From Anaerolineae bacterium (GTDB lineage Bacteria > Chloroflexota > Anaerolineae > Aggregatilineales > Phototrophicaceae): DNA of 64,000 nucleotides. Numbering within the stretch: position 1 is the stretch's first letter; every line of letters begins with the position of its first letter. Where the stretch lies: assembly GCA_020849765.1 (NCBI GenBank), contig JADLAY010000072.1, positions 62,001 to 126,000 of the forward strand, read 5' to 3'. Both the position numbers and the translations under genes were made by a program. Shown here piece after piece: positions 28,036 through 35,288 of the stretch. Under the pieces are notes generated by a model. The model made no database searches. It had not been told where the DNA came from and saw only the letters and a list, made by a program, of their open reading frames with translations.

Positions 28036-28812
28036 ATGATGGATGACCGCCAGCCTGAGAAAAAAATGAGCACGCCAGATAACCCTGCCCCTCCTGCACC
28101 GAAGGTGGTCACGCCTGCACCGAAACCGGCGGCGCCGAACTCGACGACGACGGACCTGTCCTCGATGCGTGCGACCAAACGCCTGGGAGACGTCACCAAC
28201 AACAAGTGTCCCAACTGCGATCTCGTGAATCGCGTCGGTGTGCTCGTCTGCGAGAACTGCGGCACCAGCCTGATCGCCGGGGCGGTCTCCGTCCCTGCCA
28301 CGCGCAACCTGAGCGATCCGAAGCTGGTCACGGGCCGCCTGTTTCCCGACCGGCTGTCGGACGTCCTCGGCGGCCAGAAGCTGCCCTTCGTCCCTGCGCC
28401 GGATAAAGTCATTTCGCCACCGGCCGGTCACAAGACCGGCGGCAGTCTGTTCGACGACGATATGATCCTGCGCCTGGAAGTCGTCGGCGCGACGATTCCG
28501 ATCCTCGTCTACCCCAAACGCGAAATCGTCATCGGCAGGCGCGACGTCGCCACCGGCACGCAGCCGGATGTCGACCTGACCTCCTACGCCGGGTACCGGA
28601 TGGGTGTTAGCCGCCGCCATGCGATGATTCAGTTGAAAGACGGGCATCTGGAGTTTGTCGACCTGGGCAGCAGCAACGGATCGAAGCTCAATGGCACGGT
28701 CGTGCAGCCGCATCGCCCGTTCCCGGTGCGGGATGGCGATGAACTGACCTTCGGCAACATGAAACTGCGCGTGATGTTCCAGAACGGCACTCAGCGCATC
28801 AGGCTCCCGTAG
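28036..28812 (+). CDS. FHA-domain protein with zinc ribbon
   Basis: This 258-residue protein has a Pro/Ala-rich N-terminus and a zinc ribbon CPNCDLVNRVGVLVCENCG (about residues 56-74). After a linker comes an FHA phosphothreonine-binding domain (about 165-250) with IVIGRRDV, GVSRRHAMIQL and LGSSNGSKLNG, all residues needed for phosphopeptide binding. It has no catalytic domain or membrane segment, so it is a likely cytoplasmic adaptor for Ser/Thr kinase signalling. No kinase is adjacent. It converges with a Roadblock/LC7 gene 10 bases away. Two consecutive ATG codons at 28036 and 28039 are both possible starts. Confidence 0.88.
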   Translation: MMDDRQPEKKMSTPDNPAPPAPKVVTPAPKPAAPNSTTTDLSSMRATKRLGDVTNNKCPNCDLVNRVGVLVCENCGTSLIAGAVSVPATRNLSDPKLVTGRLFPDRLSDVLGGQKLPFVPAPDKVISPPAGHKTGGSLFDDDMILRLEVVGATIPILVYPKREIVIGRRDVATGTQPDVDLTSYAGYRMGVSRRHAMIQLKDGHLEFVDLGSSNGSKLNGTVVQPHRPFPVRDGDELTFGNMKLRVMFQNGTQRIRLP

Positions 28813-28821
28813 CCAGGCTCA

Positions 28822-29220
28822 CTAGCGCAGTACGGACTCCACTTCTGAAGCCGCCTTCTTCGCCGCGTAGAGCACGTGGCTGAGGCGCGAGCCTTTTTCC
28901 GCCAGCACCGCCAGCGACGCACGCCCGGCGGGGAAAATCACGATCACGCCCTCTTCGCCTTCCATGAGCAGCCGTTCAAGCTGCCCCTGCGCCAGGCGTC
29001 CCAACGTCTTTTCGGCGAGGCCGACCAGCGTGGCAGACATGGCGGCCACCTGCGGGCTGCTGGTGGGGTTTTGATGCGGGTTTTCGTCGTCGGTGGGTGG
29101 GTAGGCCGCGACGAGCAGGCCATCGATGTTGACGATCACCGTCGCCTTGACGCCGTCGACGGCGGCGTGCAGCGTTTTCAGCGTGCGCTCCAGTGCAGCG
29201 CTTCTCGACTCTTGTGACAT
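28822..29220 (-). CDS. Roadblock/LC7 domain protein
   Basis: This is a single Roadblock/LC7 domain of 132 residues. It shows VKATVIVNIDGLLVAAYPP (strand-turn-strand at the N-terminus), a central helix MSATLVGLAEKTLGRLA, and VIVIFPAGRASLAVLAEKGSRLSHVLYAA. Such proteins (MglB and relatives) regulate small Ras-like GTPases or form scaffold dimers. No MglA-type GTPase is seen within the window. I chose the ATG at 29220, which has GGGAAGAG upstream; the open frame extends further 5' without a ribosome site. It lies just downstream of trmD on the same strand. Confidence 0.85.
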   Translation of the reverse strand: MSQESRSAALERTLKTLHAAVDGVKATVIVNIDGLLVAAYPPTDDENPHQNPTSSPQVAAMSATLVGLAEKTLGRLAQGQLERLLMEGEEGVIVIFPAGRASLAVLAEKGSRLSHVLYAAKKAASEVESVLR

Positions 29221-29321
29221 GCGCGAACTCTTCCCAGATTTTAGAGCACCGGATAGCGACCGGCCTGTAAAGGGCTTTACCGGAAATGCCCTTCTCAGTA
29301 TAGCCGATGAGATGCGGCGGC

Positions 29322-30086
29322 TCAAATAAGGTTCGCATCCCCCCTCCGGCGGGCATCATCTTCGGCAAATTCGGCCAGCAGATAGCGATCCGCCTCGGAT
29401 AGATCGGCCTTGAGCAGCAGATCCGGGCGATTTTGCCACGTCCGGCGCAGACCTTCCGCGCGCCGCCAGCGCTCGACTTCGGCATGATTACCATCCTGGA
29501 GCACCTGCGGCACCGTCAGCCCACGGTAGATCTGCGGGCGCGTGTAGTGCGGGCCTTCGAGGATGCCATCGGCATGACTATCGCGATCCGCCGCACCCTC
29601 CGCGCCGAGCACGCCGGGGATGTGGCGGATGACGGCGTCGATGACGACCATCGCCGCCAGCTCGCCGCCCGTCAGCACGTAGTCACCGATGCTGATCTCA
29701 TCCGTGATGACCAACTGGCGCACGCGGTCGTCGATGCCTTCGTAGCGACCGCAGACCATCACGAGACGCTCGTGCTGGGCCAGCTCGGTCGCGATCTGGT
29801 GCGAAAAGACGCGTCCCTGCGGCGTCATCAGGATGACGGGCGTGCCCGGCGCGGCCTCTTGCAGCGCGAACTCGACCGCGTCGACGACCGGCTGCGGCTT
29901 CATGATCATTCCGCCGCCGCCGCCATAGGGCGTGTCGTCCGCCGTGTGATGGCGGTCGGTCGTGAAGTCGCGGATCTGAACGAAGCGCAGATCGAGCAAG
30001 CCCCGATCGCGCGCCTTCCAGAGCATACTCTCGGTCATCGGCCCGTCGAACAGCGCCGGAAAGAGGGTGACGACATCAATACGCAT
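29322..30086 (-). CDS. trmD: tRNA (guanine-37-N1)-methyltransferase TrmD
   Basis: TrmD methylates G37 of tRNAs reading CNN codons to prevent frameshifting. The start is the ATG at 30086 (MRIDVVTLFPALFDG) with GGAAAGG just upstream; in-frame extension to 30116 lacks a ribosome site. Knot and catalytic motifs are present: DDTPYGGGGGMIMKPQPV, MVCGRYEGIDDRV, and ISIGDYVLTGGELAAMVVID. The product is 254 aa. In many bacteria trmD lies in an rpsP-rimM-trmD-rplS cluster. Here none of these partners is adjacent, and a Roadblock gene follows instead. Confidence 0.95.
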   Translation of the reverse strand: MRIDVVTLFPALFDGPMTESMLWKARDRGLLDLRFVQIRDFTTDRHHTADDTPYGGGGGMIMKPQPVVDAVEFALQEAAPGTPVILMTPQGRVFSHQIATELAQHERLVMVCGRYEGIDDRVRQLVITDEISIGDYVLTGGELAAMVVIDAVIRHIPGVLGAEGAADRDSHADGILEGPHYTRPQIYRGLTVPQVLQDGNHAEVERWRRAEGLRRTWQNRPDLLLKADLSEADRYLLAEFAEDDARRRGDANLI

Positions 30087-30116
30087 ATTTCGCCTTTCCA
30101 TGGTGAGCGCAGGCAA

Positions 30117-30157
30117 ATTGTAGCTTGCGAGCCGCTAGCATCAACCCGATAATCGGG
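30117..30157 (-). promoter_or_regulatory. Promoter of trmD with adjacent palindrome
   Basis: The minus strand has TTGATG (30144-30139), a 16-base spacer and TACAAT (30122-30117). Directly upstream of the -35 is the palindrome CCCGAT-A-ATCGGG (30145-30157). It could bind a regulator acting on trmD, on the divergent PLAT gene, or on both. Confidence 0.42.
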
Positions 30158-30190
30158 AAAGTGTTGACGGCGACTCAGGAGCGATGCGCC

Positions 30191-30550
30191 ATGGATGCAC
30201 CGACTTATGCGGTCTGGATCAAGACGGGCGATCAGGCGCTTGGCGGCACTGACTCGAACGTCTATATCATGCTCTACGGCCAGGCGGGCCAGACGGACTG
30301 GATCTTTTTGCCGACCGAAGACATCTTCGCCTTCGAAGAAGGCAGTGTGGACAAGTTCATGCTGGTTGCGCCGGACGTGGGGCCGCTGACACGCTGCTGT
30401 GTCGGGCACGATGCCAGCGCCGACTCCGGCTGGTATGTGCAGGAAGTGCGCGTCGAACACGTGGCGAGTGGCCAGGCGTGGACGTTCACTTTCAATGCCT
30501 GGGTTGGTGAAGAAGAAGCCGGACGACGCGCAGTATGCGTAGATGCGTAA
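30191..30550 (+). CDS. PLAT/LH2-domain protein
   Basis: This 119-residue protein is almost wholly one PLAT/LH2 beta-sandwich: YAVWIKTGDQALGGTDSNVY, MLYGQAGQTDWIFL, then DIFAFEEGSVDKFMLVAPDVG, WYVQEVRVEH and WTFTFNAWV. PLAT domains bind lipids or proteins, often with calcium. No signal peptide is present with the ATG at 30191, which has AGGAG 9 bases upstream; the frame can be extended to a TTG at 30125 but that also gives no signal. Its end overlaps the next lipoprotein gene by 16 bases. This begins a run of four plus-strand genes of unknown role. Confidence 0.8.
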   Translation: MDAPTYAVWIKTGDQALGGTDSNVYIMLYGQAGQTDWIFLPTEDIFAFEEGSVDKFMLVAPDVGPLTRCCVGHDASADSGWYVQEVRVEHVASGQAWTFTFNAWVGEEEAGRRAVCVDA

Positions 30551-30969
30551 CATTGCTGGCCGTGGGCCTGCTGCTGGCCCTGAGCGCCTGCAATCTGAGC
30601 ACGGAAGCGCCGACGCCGACCCCTGAACGGATCGTCCCGACGGTCGAATTCCTGTACCCGACCAACGGCAGCCTCGTGGTCGAGGGCACTGACGTGCAGA
30701 TCGAACTGCTGGCGCAAGACTCGCGCGGCAGCGGCGTGGCCCGCGTCGAATTGTACGTCGATGACCAGCCGCATCAGGATGGTGCGCCGGTCGTCAGTTC
30801 CGCCGTCTCGGTCTTCACCGTCGACATGAACTGGCTGGCCGAAGGAGTCGGGCTGCACGCGCTGTCCGCCATCGCCTACCGGGCGGATGGTACAGCGAGC
30901 GATGCCGCGACGATCAGCCTGGAAGTCATCTCGCGTGACGATACCGGCACTGCGAACGCCGGATCCTAG
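30535..30969 (+). CDS. Small lipoprotein with Ig-like domain
   Basis: The product (144 aa) has a lipoprotein signal MRRCVTLLAVGLLLALSAC with the lipobox LSAC, so it should be anchored by its cysteine on the outer face of the membrane. After a short Thr-Pro linker (TEAPTPTPERIVPT) comes one Ig-like beta-sandwich with VEFLYPTNGSLVVEGTDVQ, VARVELYVDDQP and HALSAIAYRADGTAS. This pattern is common in bacterial adhesion or binding modules. It overlaps the PLAT gene in another frame, implying coupled translation. Function is unknown. Confidence 0.8.
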   Translation: MRRCVTLLAVGLLLALSACNLSTEAPTPTPERIVPTVEFLYPTNGSLVVEGTDVQIELLAQDSRGSGVARVELYVDDQPHQDGAPVVSSAVSVFTVDMNWLAEGVGLHALSAIAYRADGTASDAATISLEVISRDDTGTANAGS

Positions 30970-30991
30970 ACGAATGTGAGGTTTTCGCCGG

Positions 30992-31375
30992 ATGAATTAT
31001 CTGGTTCGCCCGAACGGGCCGCCTTTCCTCGATCAGCTTGCCGAAGCCGACCAGCGCTACCTGCACGCGCACTTCGACGCCCACCCGGCGGAGCTGACCG
31101 TCGATAAGATCGTCATCCCATGGCAGAACATCGACGAGATTGAGGTGGTCAAGGCCGCGCGGCGCGGGGATTTTTCCGGCTGGATCGTGCGCAAGGTCAT
31201 CTACCAGGAGGAGCGCTATCACGTTGGCATCTACTTTGGAGATCATGAGCAGGTCTTGCCCAACGTGACGCTGGCGGTCGCCCGCTACGTGGCCGGGGCG
31301 ATCGCGTATTACATGCAGACTCCGATCAAGTACACTGGCGTCGACGACATCGCGCAAACCGCCCCGCGCGATTGA
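30992..31375 (+). CDS. Conserved hypothetical protein, possible PH-like fold
   Basis: I do not recognise this 127-residue protein. It is soluble, without signal peptide, and has a run of alternating strands (IVIPWQNIDEIEVVKAARRG, WIVRKVIYQEERYHVGIYFG) followed by a helix (VTLAVARYVAGAIAYYM). That pattern would fit a bacterial PH-like domain, but this is a shape argument only. GAGG lies about 10 bases before the ATG. It sits 22 bases downstream of the lipoprotein gene and nearly abuts the next gene, so it is probably in the same operon. Confidence 0.65.
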   Translation: MNYLVRPNGPPFLDQLAEADQRYLHAHFDAHPAELTVDKIVIPWQNIDEIEVVKAARRGDFSGWIVRKVIYQEERYHVGIYFGDHEQVLPNVTLAVARYVAGAIAYYMQTPIKYTGVDDIAQTAPRD

Positions 31376-31380
31376 CGCCC

Positions 31381-32580
31381 ATGCAGCGGCTCCCCAACGT
31401 CCTCGCACTGGCGCTGCTCATCCTCACAGGGGTGACGGGCTGCGCGCCCGCCAGCCCGGATCAACCTTTCTGGAACATCATGACAGTCGCACAGGCCGAA
31501 CAGAGCGAGCCGCCCGCCCTCGCCGTGGTCGATGGCGCGGTCGTGGCTGCCTGGGTCGGCGCGGATACGCGGGGCGTGCATCACGACGCGCGCATGATCG
31601 GCGCCGATGGCCCCGGCGAGATCATGACACTGCCACTGCCACCGCGCCAGCCGCGCGCTCAGCAGCTCGCCCCCGGCAGTCATGGCACAGTGCACTTGCT
31701 GTGGTTGGATGCGGACGAAGACGGCGCCATCCGCCTGTACAGCGCGCTGATCAGCATCCCCGATCTGACGGTGCTGCGCGGCCCGACCACGATCAGCGAT
31801 CAACCCGCCCTGCGCTACGCGGCGCTGCCGGAACCGGGCGGGAGCGTTTTGGTCGCCTGGGCGGGTGGGCATCCCGCCGAGCCTGGCGTGACGATCCAGC
31901 GCATCGACAATGAGGGTCGCCCGACCGAGCAGATCGGGCGCATTCAAGCGGCCAACTTCCCCAGCCTGCTGCGCGTCGGCAATGATGTGCACGTCTTCTG
32001 GCTGAGCGAGCAGGACGGCGCTGCCTACCGCACGATCATCGAAAACGATCACCTGCAAGCGAGCCGACGGCTGACCTCGTCGCCGAACCAGACCGCGGGC
32101 GACCGCCTGCTCGATCTACGCGCGGGGGCCGATCGGAGCTACATCTCGCTGTTCTGGAATCTGGCGCGGGCGGATGGTGTCTGCGAAACGTGGTTTAGTA
32201 GCGCGGCGAGCGACGATCTGTACCTGCCGCCGCCTACCCCGCTCATGCTCGCGGCGGATGCAGACTCCGGCGTCGAGACGGGCTTCAACAGCGGCATCGT
32301 GTCGAGCGCTCACGCTGGCGATACGCCGGCGTGCATGGCCGCGCCTCTGAGCGAAAGTGGCGACACACTGCCCATCGCCGCGCAGATAGGCCCGGACATG
32401 GCAATCATCTATTTCCGCGATGGGCAACTTCTCGGCCAGCAGATTGTCACGTCCGGCACAGACGTGCTGCGCCCGCCCGTCCTCTTGAGCGACGGCGAGC
32501 GCAACCTGTATCTCGGCTGGTCGGCGCCAACGGCGACCGGCGTGGCCGATCTTATGCTGGCGCGGTCAGGCGCGCGCTAG
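31381..32580 (+). CDS. Lipoprotein with beta-propeller-like repeats
   Basis: This is a 399-residue lipoprotein with signal MQRLPNVLALALLILTGVTGC (lipobox VTGC). The mature part shows repeated blade-like segments: PPALAVVDGAVVAAWVGADT, GTVHLLWLDADEDG, LRYAALPEPGGSVLVAWAGG, LLRVGNDVHVFWLSEQDG, RSYISLFWNL and RNLYLGWSAPTATG. These resemble the VHVAW-type repeats of sialidase-like or surface beta-propellers. No catalytic site is evident. I take the ATG at 31381; a TTG at 31372 overlaps the upstream stop. Its stop shares the palindrome CTAG with the stop of the convergent gene. Confidence 0.75.
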   Translation: MQRLPNVLALALLILTGVTGCAPASPDQPFWNIMTVAQAEQSEPPALAVVDGAVVAAWVGADTRGVHHDARMIGADGPGEIMTLPLPPRQPRAQQLAPGSHGTVHLLWLDADEDGAIRLYSALISIPDLTVLRGPTTISDQPALRYAALPEPGGSVLVAWAGGHPAEPGVTIQRIDNEGRPTEQIGRIQAANFPSLLRVGNDVHVFWLSEQDGAAYRTIIENDHLQASRRLTSSPNQTAGDRLLDLRAGADRSYISLFWNLARADGVCETWFSSAASDDLYLPPPTPLMLAADADSGVETGFNSGIVSSAHAGDTPACMAAPLSESGDTLPIAAQIGPDMAIIYFRDGQLLGQQIVTSGTDVLRPPVLLSDGERNLYLGWSAPTATGVADLMLARSGAR

Positions 32581-32924
32581 CAGGTGTACTTAGACAGCAG
32601 TTCGAGGATTTCGTCGGCGGCGTTGGCGATGTCCGCCTGGCCCGTCGTTTCCGCCTGCCGCTTGATCTGCTCGACGCCAGTCGAGTGCAGGCTGCGAAAA
32701 TCGCCGTAGGGCAGCACGTAACGGTCTTTCGAGCCGTCCTGCGCCTCGGTATTGACAGCCAGGTGCCAGCGGGCGAAGGCATCCAGACCATGTTCGGCAA
32801 TGTAGCGGTCTTCAGCCGCATCCGAAGGACGGTTTTCATCCCAGACGGAGTTCAGGCGAAAGTCCGCCTTCTTGACCAGATCGATTGCCTGTTCCAACCC
32901 ATCCTGATTGACGACCAGTGCCAT
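32577..32924 (-). CDS. Small conserved protein of unknown function
   Basis: This 115-residue soluble protein reads like a real gene (good codon use, conserved-looking core VWDENRPSDAAEDRYI, DAFARWHLAVNTEAQDG, RYVLPYGDFRSLHSTGVEQI). I recognise the type as a small protein of unknown function seen in many bacteria, but I cannot name the family. A C-terminal cysteine ends the protein. GGAGGTGG precedes the ATG at 32924. The stop overlaps that of the convergent lipoprotein gene by 4 bases. Confidence 0.75.
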   Translation of the reverse strand: MALVVNQDGLEQAIDLVKKADFRLNSVWDENRPSDAAEDRYIAEHGLDAFARWHLAVNTEAQDGSKDRYVLPYGDFRSLHSTGVEQIKRQAETTGQADIANAADEILELLSKYTC

Positions 32925-32991
32925 CTCCCACCTCCATAACGATAAACGTGCGTCCTAAAGCTCTGATCGCGCGGCAATCGACATCCTTACG

Positions 32992-33915
32992 CTAACCGAC
33001 CGGGCGGAACACCACACGATAGGTGATGACCGAGCGTCCACCGCCCTCCAGCGGGCATGACGTCGCCGTCAACGGCTGCGACGGATCGGCGCGGCCAGGC
33101 ATGTCGACGACGTAGCTCAATCCAGGTTGCATCTCAAAATCGGCGTAACCGGGGCCGCGCTCCGGCTTGAGGCCGGTGGCAAATGTGCTCTCACCGCCAT
33201 CCCAGGTAACACGCACTTGCTGGCCGGGGATGCCCTGGCCGTTGAAATCGACCACCTGCACCTCGATCAGCCCCGGACGGCTGGCGCTGCACGAGGTCGG
33301 GATGTTGGCGATCTCGAAGTCGCTTTGCGGCGGGCTGGTCGGCACGATCACGAGCGTCGGCGTCCCGGCCGCGCGATCGACCGCGCCGGGGGTCGGCGTC
33401 TTGGTGGCGGGCGGCGTCAGGGTCGGCGTCGGCGGCTCGATGCGCACGACCTGCGGCGCAGGCGTATCGTCCAGCAGGATCAACGTGTCCGCGCAGCCGC
33501 TGCGCCCTTGAAGCTGGTAGAAGGTCATCATGGCGCGGACGGCGCGCAGGCCGCTGCTGTTGTTGGCATAGCCTTCGGTCGTCAGCGTGCAGGCGACGTC
33601 TGCGACTTCCTGGATGAAGTCACGCGGCAGGCGCAGAGATGCCAGGCGCTGCGTCGCCAGGTTGAGATCGGCATTGTGGCTGTAATCGAGCATGACTGCG
33701 ACGATGTACTGGGCGCGGTCGGCCTCGTTCAACTGCCACGGCTGCGTATCGAACTCCTCGACCGGGTCGAACACCCACGTGTAGCCCAATCCCGCGGCGA
33801 TGCCCAGGATAAGGCCGAGGATGACGCCCGTCCACGAGATGAATGAGCGCGGTCGCTGGTAGCGTTCGGCGACGCGCGGCGTATGGTCGAATTCGGGCAA
33901 GGTGTCCGGTTTCAT
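32992..33915 (-). CDS. Membrane-anchored protein with extracytoplasmic helical and Ig-like domains
   Basis: The 307-residue protein has a short cytoplasmic N-terminus and one transmembrane helix (about residues 27-48, TGVILGLILGIAAGLGYTWVF). A helical domain (NEADRAQYIVAVMLDYSHNADLN to about 135) is clearly related to the preceding gene's product. A Thr-Pro linker (PTPTLTPPATKTPTP) and a C-terminal beta domain (LIEVQVVDFNGQGIPGQQV) resembling an Ig-like or carboxypeptidase-regulatory fold follow. The ATG overlaps the upstream stop by 4 bases. Function is unknown; a cell-surface role is likely from topology. Confidence 0.75.
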   Translation of the reverse strand: MKPDTLPEFDHTPRVAERYQRPRSFISWTGVILGLILGIAAGLGYTWVFDPVEEFDTQPWQLNEADRAQYIVAVMLDYSHNADLNLATQRLASLRLPRDFIQEVADVACTLTTEGYANNSSGLRAVRAMMTFYQLQGRSGCADTLILLDDTPAPQVVRIEPPTPTLTPPATKTPTPGAVDRAAGTPTLVIVPTSPPQSDFEIANIPTSCSASRPGLIEVQVVDFNGQGIPGQQVRVTWDGGESTFATGLKPERGPGYADFEMQPGLSYVVDMPGRADPSQPLTATSCPLEGGGRSVITYRVVFRPVG

Positions 33916-34295
33916 GATCCCTGCCCCGGCATGTTGATCTGGCGATAGGGTTCCATGACCGGCGTCAGGCGTCCCATGCCCTCGGCGAGGTCGACCAGCA
34001 GGCGGATGTCATCCACGCCGCGCGAATTGGTGATGTAGCGCTCGGTGACTTCCTGGACATAAGCGGGCACGTTATCGACGCCGAGCACGCGCAGCCGTTC
34101 GATCGCGCCGTTGAGATCGCCGTCGTCGGCGTAGGCGCCTGCGATCATCAGCGTGTAGTCGTCTTTTTCGTTCTGGGCGAGCGCACTGGCAGGGCTATCG
34201 ACAAATTCGACCGGAAACTGCACCCAGCCGAGATACAGGCCGATCCCGGCTCCGAGCAGGAGCGCGATCAAAAATGACACGAGAAACCGTCTCAT
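33912..34295 (-). CDS. Membrane-anchored protein, short paralogue of the downstream gene product
   Basis: This 127-residue protein has one N-terminal membrane helix (residues 4-25, FLVSFLIALLLGAGIGLYLGW). It is followed by a helical domain NEKDDYTLMIAGAYADDGDLNGAIERLRVLG... that aligns with residues 60-135 of the next protein. Shared positions are N-E-x-D near the start, the D-L-N-x-A-x-x-R-L core, and a later V-x-E-V. It lacks the linker and C-terminal domain. The 4-base overlap (ATGA) with the next gene shows coupling. The pair probably arose by duplication. Function is unknown. Confidence 0.72.
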   Translation of the reverse strand: MRRFLVSFLIALLLGAGIGLYLGWVQFPVEFVDSPASALAQNEKDDYTLMIAGAYADDGDLNGAIERLRVLGVDNVPAYVQEVTERYITNSRGVDDIRLLVDLAEGMGRLTPVMEPYRQINMPGQGS

Positions 34296-34452
34296 GGATC
34301 ATCCGATGCTGTGTGAAGGTACGCTGCGATTATAGCGCAGCGCGCAGACGGGCAAGAGTGAAGACGCATCGGGCACGCGATCGCGTAGGTGAAGCGCACG
34401 TGGCATCAAATTGACTTCGCCTCAGGGAGGACGTACTATAAGCCGTCAGAGG

Positions 34453-34480
34453 CAAACAAAAACCAGGTTTGATACCTGGT
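34453..34480 (-). terminator. Terminator of the tRNA-Leu transcript
   Basis: On the minus strand ACCAGGT-ATCAA-ACCTGGT forms a 7-bp hairpin and is followed by TTTTTGTTTGCC, about 12 bases after the tRNA 3' end. Confidence 0.8.
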
Positions 34481-34491
34481 CTCTGCTGAGG

Positions 34492-34574
34492 TGCCGGAGG
34501 TGGGAGTCGAACCCACACGCCCTTGCGGACAATTGATTTTGAGTCAATCGCGTCTGCCATTTCGCCACTCCGGC
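34492..34574 (-). tRNA. tRNA-Leu, anticodon CAA
   Basis: The minus strand folds into an 83-nt class II tRNA. The acceptor stem is GCCGGAG with CTCCGGC plus discriminator A. The D-loop contains GGCAGACGC, and the anticodon arm is ATTGA-CTCAAAA-TCAAT. It also has a long variable arm (TGTCCGCAAGGGCGT) and the T arm GTGGG-TTCGACT-CCCAC. The anticodon CAA occupies 34541-34539 and reads UUG. Only CC of the CCA tail is encoded (the next base is T), so the end must be completed by CCA-adding enzyme. It has its own promoter and terminator. Confidence 0.96.
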
Positions 34575-34620
34575 AGTGGCCTGTCAACTCGAAATGAGTG
34601 GCGTGATTTGAGATTGAGCA

Positions 34621-34649
34621 ATCGTAAACACGAGCCGCAAAATTGTCAA
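34621..34649 (-). promoter_or_regulatory. Promoter of the tRNA-Leu gene
   Basis: The minus strand has a perfect TTGACA (34649-34644), a 17-base spacer and TACGAT (34626-34621). The start would be near 34614, about 40 bases before the tRNA. The first base of the -35 is also the first base of the divergent sigma-factor ATG. Confidence 0.65.
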
Positions 34650-35260
34650 TGCCTGGCATCCCCGACGACGAATCGACGCTGATCACCCGCGCAAAACGCG
34701 GCAGCGTCGACGCCTTCAACACGCTGGTGCTGCGCTACCAGGATGCTGCGTTCACGGTCGCCTACCGGCTGATGGGCGACAGCGCGGGCGCGGCGGATAC
34801 GGCCCAGGACGCGATGATCGTCGCCTACCGCAAGCTGAGCACTTTTCGCGGCGGCAACTTCCGCGCCTGGTTGCTGCGCATCGTCACCAACCGCTGTTAT
34901 GACGAGCTGCGCCGGACTCAGCGGCGCCCGACCGTCTCGCTGAGCGGGTCTGCCGACGAGGATGCGCCCGAACCGCTCGAACTGCCCGACCCCGACGGCA
35001 CGCCGGAAGAGCAAGCCCTGTCCAACGAACTGCAGCGCGCAATTCAGGATTGCATCAATGCGCTCAACGTCGACCAGCGCCTGGTGCTGGTCTTGTGTGA
35101 CGTCGAAGGCATGAGCTACGAGGAGATCGCCGAGCAGTCGGGCAACCAGTTGGGCACCGTGAAATCGAGATTGAGCCGGGCGCGTGCCAGCGTGCGCGAT
35201 TGTTTGCAGGCCGTGAGGGAACTTCTGCCGTCTCAATTTCGTCTAAGAGAAGAATCGTAA
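34649..35260 (+). CDS. ECF-type RNA polymerase sigma factor
   Basis: This 203-residue protein has sigma region 2 (about residues 12-85: RAKRGSVDAFNTLVLRYQDA, AADTAQDAMIVAYRKL, NFRAWLLRIVTNRCYDELRR). An acidic Pro-rich linker is followed by sigma region 4 (about 125-185: LNVDQRLVLVLCDVEGMSYEEIAEQ, GTVKSRLSRARASVRDCL). No region 3 is present, which defines an ECF factor. The ATG at 34649 is preferred to the in-frame TTG at 34643; neither has a good ribosome site. The gene downstream encodes a membrane protein with an anti-sigma-like N-terminus, so a regulated pair is likely. Confidence 0.93.
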   Translation: MPGIPDDESTLITRAKRGSVDAFNTLVLRYQDAAFTVAYRLMGDSAGAADTAQDAMIVAYRKLSTFRGGNFRAWLLRIVTNRCYDELRRTQRRPTVSLSGSADEDAPEPLELPDPDGTPEEQALSNELQRAIQDCINALNVDQRLVLVLCDVEGMSYEEIAEQSGNQLGTVKSRLSRARASVRDCLQAVRELLPSQFRLREES

Positions 35261-35288
35261 TGACCACGAAGGACACGTCGATCGGTTG

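Noticed and set aside
34408..34440. Plus-strand promoter TTGACT-17-TACTAT that would run antisense through the tRNA
   Set aside because: The -10 is only 4/6, the strong hairpin at 34462-34480 follows at once, and nothing else supports it; kept only as a possibility for the sigma gene.
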